Shown: piece by piece, positions 5,372-11,051 of the stretch
Layout of the letters: every line of letters starts with the position of its first letter
Position numbering within the stretch: position 1 is the first letter of the stretch
NCBI GenBank assembly: GCA_964432995.1
Contig: CAYSPU010000180.1
Location: forward strand, 1-12,495
DNA from: CAYSPU01 sp964432995
Lineage (GTDB): Bacteria > Verrucomicrobiota > Verrucomicrobiia > Limisphaerales > JAHDYP01
Direction: 5' to 3'
Length of the DNA stretch: 12,495 bases
The notes under the pieces: model-generated
Told to the model about the DNA's origin: nothing
Databases searched by the model: none
What the model saw: only the letters and a program-made list of their open reading frames with translations
Program-made: the position numbers and the translations under genes

Positions 5372-6448
5372 TCAACAAAGGAGAGGCCCCGTGGAAAAGG
5401 CAAGATCGCCCGAAGAGCGAATCCTTTCGAGTCTCCCGCGGGCGCGGTGGAAGAACATTGCGGAATCGAAGTCGCGGCGCTCGGCGTGATAGTAGAGGTG
5501 GCCGACTTTTTGCAGGGAGGCGAGCACGGCCTTGCAGATTTCGGCGCGTTGCTTGGCGGCGGTCTCGTCGGCCATGAGCCAGCGGATGATTTGGCCGCGG
5601 ATGAAAGCTGTCTCGTCGGTCTCGTCGGTCGGTGCGGTCTCGATCCGCGGTGCCTCGGGCGCGGGTTCCGTCGACGGCGTCCACATCGGCGCACCCTCCG
5701 CGAGTTCGTCCAGGTCGGCAGGGTTGCCACCGGCTGCGAAGTAGTCGCTCGGGTCTTTGACCGTCTTGCCGTTCACGTCCGGGCACTCGATGACCCGGAT
5801 GGACGCAGCCTTTCCGTGTAGACTGGCGGCAACCGCCTGGGCGTGGCGACGGCCGGGAGTGTCTTTGTCGGCGATGACCACAACGTTTGCACCGCGAAGG
5901 GTTTCGGAATACTCGGGAAGCCACTTGCCAGCCCCGCCCGCGTTACAGGTTGCAACGAAGCCCTGTTTGACCATCGCATCGGCATCCTTCTCGCCCTCGA
6001 CAACGAACACGGTGCCGGCGCCGGTGATAGCTTGCAGGTTGCGAAGCACTCCCGGCAGCCGATAGAGAACGCGGGGCACGCCCGTGACGTTCCAACTCCA
6101 GACGTCCTTCGCGTCGGGGTCCGGGCGACGCTGGCGAAAGTCCTTCGGAGTGAACCGCACAACCTGAAACAGCAACGTGCCCACTTCGTTCGTGTAGTCG
6201 TAGGCCTTGACGATGCGGGCCTTGCGGTTGTCTTGGCGCGGCGCGAACAGGTCTTTAAGGGTGAGCCCGCGGGCGGCGAGCACGTCGGCGGTTGTGCAGC
6301 CGGCATGGCAGTGCAAGAGCACTTTGCCGTCGGGCGCTTCGGCGATGGAAAGGGAGGCTCTCCCGTCCTCGTGGGCCGGACACTTCGCCTCCCAACCAGA
6401 TGCGGTGCGTTTGGCGTCAAACAGCGCGGCGATTTCAGAGGCGTTCAC
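5372..6448 (-). CDS. CHC2-type DNA primase with Toprim domain, C-terminus probably disrupted, 358 aa
   Basis: GTG at 6448 has AAAGGAG five bases upstream and overlaps the small 48-aa ORF by 14 nt. A CHC2 zinc-binding domain fills residues 20-68: C23-P-x-H26 and C47-H-x-x-C51, within KCPAHEDGRASLSI and LLHCHAGC. The Toprim domain covers about 145-245, with FVVEGEKDADA (catalytic E151) and VVVIADKDTPGR (D194, D196) as metal-binding motifs, and KDPSDYF near its end. Residues 250-285 are a Pro/Thr linker. Residues 285-345 (IRGQIIRWLMAD to RDFDSAMFF) look like the start of the region joining to the helicase. The last 15-20 residues, after ERIRSS, look unlike the rest and probably come from the odd sequence at the contig edge. 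It would make RNA primers for replication of the excised element. Confidence 0.85.
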   Translation of the reverse strand: MNASEIAALFDAKRTASGWEAKCPAHEDGRASLSIAEAPDGKVLLHCHAGCTTADVLAARGLTLKDLFAPRQDNRKARIVKAYDYTNEVGTLLFQVVRFTPKDFRQRRPDPDAKDVWSWNVTGVPRVLYRLPGVLRNLQAITGAGTVFVVEGEKDADAMVKQGFVATCNAGGAGKWLPEYSETLRGANVVVIADKDTPGRRHAQAVAASLHGKAASIRVIECPDVNGKTVKDPSDYFAAGGNPADLDELAEGAPMWTPSTEPAPEAPRIETAPTDETDETAFIRGQIIRWLMADETAAKQRAEICKAVLASLQKVGHLYYHAERRDFDSAMFFHRARGRLERIRSSGDLAFSTGPLLC

Positions 6449-6581
6449 CTTCGCTCCTTTCTCCGAGAATCATGGTCACGGTCCTTCGCTGGGCCCGCTC
6501 AGCGCGTGGGCTCTTCGGGAATCGGCGGAGTTTCTGGCGCAACGTTCCCGGCCATCGGCTGCGGCGGAGTGCAGACTTCAT
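6435..6581 (-). CDS. Small basic protein, 48 aa, coupled to neighbours
   Basis: TGA of the HTH gene (6585-6583) is followed after one base by this ATG (6581). The frame runs 48 codons and ends 14 nt inside the primase start. The 1-nt gap and the short overlap are the same two joint types seen elsewhere in this operon (2174/2176 and 3632/3645), which is the main argument that it is real. The product is very basic (KSALRRSRWPGTLRQKLRRF, then RAERAQRRT) with no recognised domain. It could be a small DNA- or RNA-binding protein. It may instead be only a translated spacer keeping ribosomes moving into the primase gene. Confidence 0.4.
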   Translation of the reverse strand: MKSALRRSRWPGTLRQKLRRFPKSPRAERAQRRTVTMILGERSEGERL

Positions 6582-6582
6582 G

Positions 6583-6816
6583 TCAGGCGAGCTTCACGAG
6601 GTTCTTCTGAATCAGGGCGAGAACGGAGTTCTCGTTGACCAGGAAGATGGTTCGCCGGCTGTCGGGGGAGAGGCGGATTCTGCTCGTCTCGATGAGGCCC
6701 TGGCGTTCGGCTTGGTAAAGGGCGCCACGGGAGAAGCCGTGGAGCTTGTGGCCGTCTGCAGGCGGTCGCACCCACCGCGGCGGTTCGGTCGTTGTCTTCG
6801 TTTGCTTCGTTCTCAT
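6583..6816 (-). CDS. AlpA/excisionase-like helix-turn-helix protein, 77 aa
   Basis: ATG at 6816; an AGGAAA lies a little far upstream and a GAG nearer. After a Lys/Thr-rich start, residues 22-62 make a small winged-HTH: GHKLHGFSRGALYQAERQGL forms the helix-turn-helix ('x-x-G-x-S-R-x-x-L-Y-x-x-x-x-x-G-L-I' pattern), and RRTIFLVNENSVLALI is the wing plus last helix. Proteins of this size and fold in integrative elements serve as excisionases (bending att DNA with the integrase) or as AlpA-type activators; this resemblance is from pattern, not search. It is the first gene of the leftward replication operon and starts after the integrase-operon terminator, a fitting place for an element's master regulator. 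Confidence 0.65.
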   Translation of the reverse strand: MRTKQTKTTTEPPRWVRPPADGHKLHGFSRGALYQAERQGLIETSRIRLSPDSRRTIFLVNENSVLALIQKNLVKLA

Positions 6817-6910
6817 TTTCTAGCTCGTTTCCTATGGTGCTAAGTCAACTCGCGGCGCCTCGTGTGTCAGTTCCACTCGTTTGGTTCCTTGAGCGCTGAA
6901 GAAGTGAAGA
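6817..6910 (-). promoter_or_regulatory. Intergenic region expected to hold the main-operon promoter
   Basis: These 94 bases lie between the terminator of the integrase operon and the HTH gene, so the 6.2-kb leftward operon must start here unless it is read through. On the minus strand TTGACT (6848-6843) is a plausible -35 box, but I see no good -10 at 16-18 nt, so the exact promoter is not identified. There is no obvious long operator palindrome. Confidence 0.3.
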
Positions 6911-6940
6911 AACAAAAAGCGCCCGTAAACACGGGCGCTT
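6911..6940 (-). terminator. Intrinsic terminator of the integrase operon
   Basis: On the minus strand AAGCGCCCGT and ACGGGCGCTT form a perfect 10-bp stem with the 4-nt loop GTTT, directly followed by TTTTTGTT. It lies 34 bases after the stop of the 243-aa gene and separates the integrase operon from the replication operon. Confidence 0.9.
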
Positions 6941-6974
6941 CGCGATGCTGGAGGGACCGACGGAAGCCAGGAAC

Positions 6975-7706
6975 TCAGCTCCTATCGTCCGCGGTCCAAA
7001 CCCGGATTTGTGTGCGCAGTTTGCGGACTAGGCTCGCAAACTGAATCGTTCTGCGACGCCCGCCGCGCTTCGAAGCTGCGGTTTTCGGGAGGCCTCGCAT
7101 GACCTTCGCATACAGGCGCGCCAACTGGTTCGCGTTGGCGGGGTGGTAGTTTTGCCAGAGCGTCTTCGCTACGGCGAAGTCGATACCACTTTTGCGTGGA
7201 TGTTTCTCCCGGCCGCCCTCCCGCGTGCGGATTCCGATTTGGACCATCGGTTCATAGATAGTCGCTAGGTCGAGGCGTGTGACCTCGCGGCCCAGTTCGA
7301 ATCCCCGGAGGAAGGCTTCCCAAAGCGTCGGGCGTTTGGGGATTGAGCTCGTGAGCTCTCGAATGAGCTTAAGTTGGTGCCGGTAAGTTGGCGGCGGCGG
7401 GTATTTCAGTGGTACGCGTTCGGGCGGCCCCCCGTCGGCGCAGTAGACATATTGGGCGGGGTCTTCGATGAGCCGCTCCATCCGCTCAAGCTGACGTTGG
7501 ATGTCCCCAAGCAGGATGTCCTTCAAGGCGGTGCTTGCCTCGGCGTCCAGCCTGCGCGAAGCTTCAGGTGACACCTCTTCGTCTGGGGGGTGGGGTTCGA
7601 AAAGGAACGTGCGGAGGATTCCGGAGTTCACTACTTCAAAGGTGATTTCGGTCTCGCCTCCGTAGCTGACGGAGCCTTTTTTAACGCGCGGAAAGGGTTT
7701 CTTCAC
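6975..7706 (-). CDS. Hypothetical protein, 243 aa, coupled to integrase
   Basis: GTG at 7706 overlaps the integrase stop by 4 nt (GTGA), so the two are translated from one mRNA. The N-terminal 40 residues look like a small beta-rich domain (GSVSYGGETEITFEVVNSGI). Residues 55-90 form a charged helix (KDILLGDIQRQLERMERLIE). A Pro-rich stretch (KYPPPPTYRHQLKLIRELTS) follows, then a helical region to about 200 and a strongly basic end (SKRGGRRRTIQFASLVRKLR). There is no signal peptide, membrane segment or recognised catalytic motif. I do not recognise the family. Coupling to the integrase and the basic C-terminus allow guesses such as a recombination accessory or a lysogeny-expressed accessory (immunity or defence) protein, but the sequence shows neither. 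Confidence 0.75.
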   Translation of the reverse strand: MKKPFPRVKKGSVSYGGETEITFEVVNSGILRTFLFEPHPPDEEVSPEASRRLDAEASTALKDILLGDIQRQLERMERLIEDPAQYVYCADGGPPERVPLKYPPPPTYRHQLKLIRELTSSIPKRPTLWEAFLRGFELGREVTRLDLATIYEPMVQIGIRTREGGREKHPRKSGIDFAVAKTLWQNYHPANANQLARLYAKVMRGLPKTAASKRGGRRRTIQFASLVRKLRTQIRVWTADDRS

Positions 7707-8878
7707 TTCTGCGCCCCTTTCGCGATGAGTTTACTGAGGCGGTCGGCGGCGTCCTTCAGGATGTCGACGCCAATCCGGGTGTAGTGGCGGCTCACGGTTT
7801 CGCTGTCGTGGCCGATGAATTCCATCGCTACCGCCTCCGACACTCCCGCGGACTTCAGGAGGCTCGTTGCAGTGTGGCGGAGTGAGTGGAAGCTGACGTC
7901 GCTCATGTTGCGTCGACGGCCTGGGGCGCCTCGTCCTGAACCGGTTTCCACGTTCTCCCGCGGTTGGGCAAGGCCCGCGGAAACCAGCAACTGGTGAAAC
8001 TCGTCCGAGAGCCTCCCCACTCCAAGATTGGTGGTCGCGATGCGGCAGGCTTTGGGGAATATCGGGTCAAGCGGATTGTCGGAGCTCGGGGCCTGGAGTA
8101 GGTAGTCGCGCAGTGGGGCGGCAAGCGGGAGGTGCATGCGGCGGGAGGTCTTCCGTGTCTGGAATGTGAGCTCGGCCTTCTCGAGGTCCACATTCGCCCA
8201 GCGTAGGCGGGCGATGTCGCCCATGCGCTGGCCGGTGAATAGTCCAAACAGGATGAGTCCCTTCCATTCACCATCGGCGCGCTCGAGCAAGTTCCCGACT
8301 TCCTTGACGGTGAACGGGCGTCGCTGCGCTCCGTCGTCTCGTTTGGCGATGAACGGAACCCGCTTCCCGTCAATCCTGTCGAGCAGGAGGCCTTCGGCGT
8401 AGGCGCTCCCGAAAAGGGCCAGAATGATGCGGCGTTGGTTGTTGGCGGTCTTCGCGGTCAGCTTCCTGGCAATGTGGTCCCTGTAGGCGATAACATCGGC
8501 GGGCCCGAACGTGGACAGGTCGTCGTCAGCCCGGGCACCGTGGAAGGCGACGAAGCGGGGGATGACGCTGGAGTATGTGGCGAGGGTTCCCGGGGTGCAT
8601 TCGACCTTCTTCCGTTCGAGCCATTGTGTGGCGTAGTCGCGGAGACTCCGGGCGCCAAGGGATTTGCCGCGGATGCGTTCGTACATTCGGCCTAGGGCCC
8701 GGCGCACTTGGCCTTCGGCGAGCTTGGCGTTGCGCGCCTGGTCCTCCAGGTCGAGTGCCTGGCGGAGGGCGGCATCCTTGTTTCGGAGTTTGGTCGAGAG
8801 CCAGTGCTGTCTGCCCTCGAAATCGCGATAGACCGCCGTCCAGAAGCGGCTTTTCCCTCGTCGAATTATCGTGGCCAT
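7703..8878 (-). CDS. int: Tyrosine recombinase/integrase, 391 aa
   Basis: ATG at 8878 has AAAGGA 8 nt upstream on the minus strand. The protein has the full phage-integrase plan. Residues 1-35 are a small beta-type arm-binding domain (RGKSRFWTAVYRDFEGRQHW). Residues 75-170 are the core-binding SAM-like domain (LRDYATQWLERKKVECTPGT, VIAYRDHIARKL). The catalytic domain follows, with R218 in TGQRMGDIARLRW, K243 in RKTSRRMHLPL, H331 and R334 in HSLRHTATSLL, H357 in GHDS, and the nucleophile Y366 in SRHYTRIG. All six active-site positions are present, so it should be active. It points away from an attachment site about 170 bp upstream and is the defining gene of the element. It overlaps the 243-aa gene by 4 nt. 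Confidence 0.95.
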   Translation of the reverse strand: MATIIRRGKSRFWTAVYRDFEGRQHWLSTKLRNKDAALRQALDLEDQARNAKLAEGQVRRALGRMYERIRGKSLGARSLRDYATQWLERKKVECTPGTLATYSSVIPRFVAFHGARADDDLSTFGPADVIAYRDHIARKLTAKTANNQRRIILALFGSAYAEGLLLDRIDGKRVPFIAKRDDGAQRRPFTVKEVGNLLERADGEWKGLILFGLFTGQRMGDIARLRWANVDLEKAELTFQTRKTSRRMHLPLAAPLRDYLLQAPSSDNPLDPIFPKACRIATTNLGVGRLSDEFHQLLVSAGLAQPRENVETGSGRGAPGRRRNMSDVSFHSLRHTATSLLKSAGVSEAVAMEFIGHDSETVSRHYTRIGVDILKDAADRLSKLIAKGAQK

Positions 8879-8913
8879 GGTCGGTGTCCTTTGTTACTTT
8901 CGGGCTCATCGGC

Positions 8914-8938
8914 GAGATTTGAACACGGTTCAAATCTC
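8914..8938. repeat. 11-bp inverted repeat upstream of integrase
   Basis: GAGATTTGAAC (8914-8924), spacer ACG, GTTCAAATCTC (8928-8938): a perfect 11-bp inverted repeat 35 bp upstream of the integrase start codon. Its right arm is identical to 9051-9061 in the tRNA remnant, so it copies the T-arm core of the attachment site. It may be an integrase- or excisionase-binding site, an operator for the integrase gene, or a decoy core site. Confidence 0.75.
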
Positions 8939-8941
8939 CTT

Positions 8942-8965
8942 TGCTAACAGTATGCTAACAGGTTT
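8942..8965. repeat. TGCTAAC doublet, candidate integrase arm sites
   Basis: TGCTAAC occurs at 8942-8948 and 8953-8959 with 11-bp periodicity, close to one helical turn, as expected for two protein sites on one DNA face. The right copy extends to TGCTAACAGGTTT, shared exactly with 16-28. It lies between the integrase start and the tRNA remnant. Confidence 0.6.
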
Positions 8966-9045
8966 AGTTGTAAAGGACGTTTTAGGCGTCTCCGTATAGT
9001 CTGCAAACACGTAACTTACAGATGGTCAAGGGTTGAACGTCAAAT

Positions 9046-9074
9046 CGTGAGTTCAAATCTCACCGCCCCGACCA
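9046..9074 (+). pseudogene. tRNA 3'-end remnant (T-arm, acceptor strand, CCA), right attachment site
   Basis: GTGAG-TTCAAAT-CTCAC (9047-9063) is a perfect 5-bp T-stem with a normal 7-base T-loop. It is followed by CGCCCCG, discriminator A and CCA, exactly the 3' end of a tRNA gene. No matching 5' half (acceptor CGGGGCG, D-arm, anticodon arm) exists in the preceding 100 bases, so this is a fragment. Tyrosine integrases commonly integrate into tRNA 3' ends and leave such a copy at the far end, with the intact tRNA at the other border, here to the left of the window. The acceptor starting with C and ending ACCA would fit tRNA-Pro best, but the identity is not certain. GATGGTC (9022-9028) also pairs with GACCATC (9070-9076). 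Confidence 0.7.
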
Positions 9075-9098
9075 TCAACATCCCTCAGGAACCGCACT

Positions 9099-10139
9099 AT
9101 GCGCGCGCAACCGTCCTTCGTGGTGGGAGTGCTCCTTATCGTGTTGTTGGCGGCGCCGGTCTCCGCCGCCAGCATGGAGTCGTGGGGCGAACAGAAGAAC
9201 CGCTTCGGCCTGCAGAGCCGCATCGGGTTCAACCTGAAAGCCCGCTTCGAACAACTCGGCGGGTTCTCCCCCAACACCGACATCGGACCGGCCGTGGGCG
9301 GCGTCGACCACGTGTACGACGACGGCTACAACCGGGAGGACGCAAGCGGCAACTACAACGGGAAAACGTGGAATTGGGGCTATCAAAACCCGCGTCAGTA
9401 TGCCAGCGGCACCGACTCGATCGAGATGTCCAGCACGTCGGCGCGGGCGACCGGGGATACGGATGACGTCTCCGGGGACCCCCAGTTCGGCGCGGAGCTG
9501 GTCTATCAGCGGGAGATTGGCTGGAGCAGCTCCTATTGGTGGGGCGTGCAGGTCGCCGTGGGGTGGACCGACCTCGCCTTCCGGCAGTCGGATTCGTTTC
9601 TCACGGACGTGGTGCAGGTGACGGACAGTTACAGCTTGGGGGGCATCGTGCCCCCGAGTGCGCCCTACGGCGGCACGTTCGACGGGCCCGGCCCGCTGTT
9701 GGGCGACGCGCCAACCCGAACCACGACGACACTCGCCAACGCGGCCACAACGCAGGGGACCTATGACCTCAACGCAGACGCCTACTCACTGCGGTTGGGG
9801 TTGCTGTTCGAAACACCGTTTGCCGACTGGCTGATGCTGCAGTTCGGGGGCGGAGTGATGGGCAGTTGGATCGACAGCGAATTCTCGTACCGCGAATCCA
9901 CTTACGTCAGCAGCGTGGGCACCTACGCAACCCGCGGCAGCAGCTCGGACGACGACTTCTCCGTAGGGGCATACGCGGAGCTGAGCCTCGGGATCTCGCT
10001 CAGCCGGCGGCTCAGCCTCGTCGTCGGGGGGCAATACCTGTATGCCGACGACTACGAACTGGACTCGGGGGATCGGCGGGCGCGGATCCAGTTCGAGAAC
10101 TCGATCTACCTCTGCGGCGGCGTGACGTTCGCCTTCTAG
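9099..10139 (+). CDS. Outer-membrane beta-barrel protein, 346 aa
   Basis: ATG at 9099 follows CAGGA at a fitting distance. Residues 1-23 are a signal peptide: hydrophobic FVVGVLLIVLLAAP, then VSA before the mature AAS start. The rest alternates short amphipathic strands with Gly/Ser/Asp-rich loops (SSYWWGVQVAVGWTDLAFRQ, AYSLRLGLLFETPFADWLML, SVGAYAELSLGISLSRRLSL). It ends in a C-terminal Phe (YLCGGVTFAF), the signal by which barrels are inserted by the BAM complex. There are many aromatic girdle residues and no enzymatic motif. Function beyond a barrel is unknown. Long extracellular-type loops around residues 65-115 and 185-225 are poorly structured. The gene starts 24 bp after the tRNA remnant, so its original promoter was probably displaced or lay upstream of the tRNA. 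Confidence 0.8.
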   Translation: MRAQPSFVVGVLLIVLLAAPVSAASMESWGEQKNRFGLQSRIGFNLKARFEQLGGFSPNTDIGPAVGGVDHVYDDGYNREDASGNYNGKTWNWGYQNPRQYASGTDSIEMSSTSARATGDTDDVSGDPQFGAELVYQREIGWSSSYWWGVQVAVGWTDLAFRQSDSFLTDVVQVTDSYSLGGIVPPSAPYGGTFDGPGPLLGDAPTRTTTTLANAATTQGTYDLNADAYSLRLGLLFETPFADWLMLQFGGGVMGSWIDSEFSYRESTYVSSVGTYATRGSSSDDDFSVGAYAELSLGISLSRRLSLVVGGQYLYADDYELDSGDRRARIQFENSIYLCGGVTFAF

Positions 10140-10241
10140 CCGGCATCCTCCGCGGGCCGCGAGCGCGTGAAGGATGCGCCGGGTCGCCCCGGAGCCCTTG
10201 CCGTTCAGGGCGCGTTGAGGAGCGGAATCCCGGGTTTGCCG

Positions 10242-10922
10242 ATGCGACTTCCCCGCGCCATTCACCGCTGGGACCTGACGCCCGCGCAAGCCGTGAGGCT
10301 GCAGCGCCGGCTGGCGCGCCAGGTCCGCCTCGAATCGCTCGACGCCATTCCTCACCGGATTGCGGGCTTGGATGCGGCTTTCTCCTTCGATGGTCGCTGG
10401 TGCCTGGCGGCGGTTGTCCTCTGGGACGCGGCGGCCCGGGCGGTGATCGAACAACGAACCGCCGCCCGGCCATTGCGCTTTCCGTATGTGCCGGGGCTGC
10501 TTTCCTTCCGTGAAGCTCCGGCCTTGCTGGCCGCGCTGCGCGCCCTCCGGCACCGGCCGGACCTCCTGCTGTGCGACGGCCAGGGAATCGCCCACCCGCG
10601 GCGATTCGGCATCGCCTGCCACCTGGGACTGTTTGCGGACCTGCCCAGTGTCGGCTGTGCCAAGAGCCGGTTGATCGGCGAGGCGCTCGATCCCGGCCCC
10701 AAACGCGGGAGCGGTTCACCGCTGGTCGATCGCGGAGAAACCATCGGGGAACTCGTGCGCACGCGCGACGCGGTGCGCCCGGTGTATGTGAGTCCGGGTC
10801 ATCGGATCGATCAGGCCGGGGCCACGCGCGTCGTGCTCGAGTGCGCCATTGACTACCGGTTGCCGGAGCCAACCCGGCTGGCCGACCAACTCGTCGCCCA
10901 GTTCAAGCGCAGCCGGGAATGA
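10242..10922 (+). CDS. nfi: Endonuclease V (deoxyinosine 3'-endonuclease), 226 aa
   Basis: Endonuclease V cuts the second phosphodiester bond 3' of deoxyinosine to start alternative excision repair. From memory the E. coli enzyme aligns along the whole length. IAGLDAAF carries the first catalytic Asp (D44), PYVPGLLSFREAPALLAAL carries the wedge PYIP-like motif and Glu (E91), CDGQGIAHPRRFGIACHLGL carries Asp (D112), VGCAKSRL contains the conserved Lys, and SPGHRID and YRLPEPTRLAD are near the C-terminus. The frame opens at a GTG (10167), but the extra 25 residues have no counterpart in the family, so I take the ATG at 10242. A GAGGAG lies rather far upstream. No partner genes are linked to it; it follows the barrel gene by 102 bp and converges with the peptidase gene. 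Confidence 0.93.
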   Translation: MRLPRAIHRWDLTPAQAVRLQRRLARQVRLESLDAIPHRIAGLDAAFSFDGRWCLAAVVLWDAAARAVIEQRTAARPLRFPYVPGLLSFREAPALLAALRALRHRPDLLLCDGQGIAHPRRFGIACHLGLFADLPSVGCAKSRLIGEALDPGPKRGSGSPLVDRGETIGELVRTRDAVRPVYVSPGHRIDQAGATRVVLECAIDYRLPEPTRLADQLVAQFKRSRE

Positions 10923-10995
10923 CCGTGGAGCAACTCGGCCACGCCCAGGACCTGTTCCCTGGGTGCTTCGGGTCTTCGTTGGGCAACAGCCACAG

Positions 10996-11016
10996 GGCAG
11001 GCGTCCTTCGCCTGTC
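10996..11016. terminator. Hairpin between convergent genes
   Basis: GGCAGGCG and CGCCTGTC form an 8-bp stem (one G-T pair) with a 5-base loop, between the ends of nfi (10922) and the peptidase gene (11052). It has no U-run on either strand, so a role in termination for both genes is only positional inference. The rest of this 129-bp gap holds nothing else I can name. Confidence 0.35.
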
Positions 11017-11051
11017 GTTCCTCCGCTCCAGGGTGCCGCAGCGCTGTTCTG

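Noticed and set aside
5843..6610. Plus-strand frame of 255 aa opposite the primase
   Set aside because: Antisense to the CHC2 and Toprim motifs, which are unmistakable on the minus strand.
8960..9074. A complete tRNA gene ending at 9074
   Set aside because: The T-arm and acceptor 3' strand are convincing, but no CGGGGCG 5' acceptor strand, D-arm or anticodon arm precedes them.
10012..10872. Minus-strand frame of 286 aa opposite endonuclease V
   Set aside because: Arg/Pro/Gly-rich shadow; endonuclease V motifs on the plus strand are clear.
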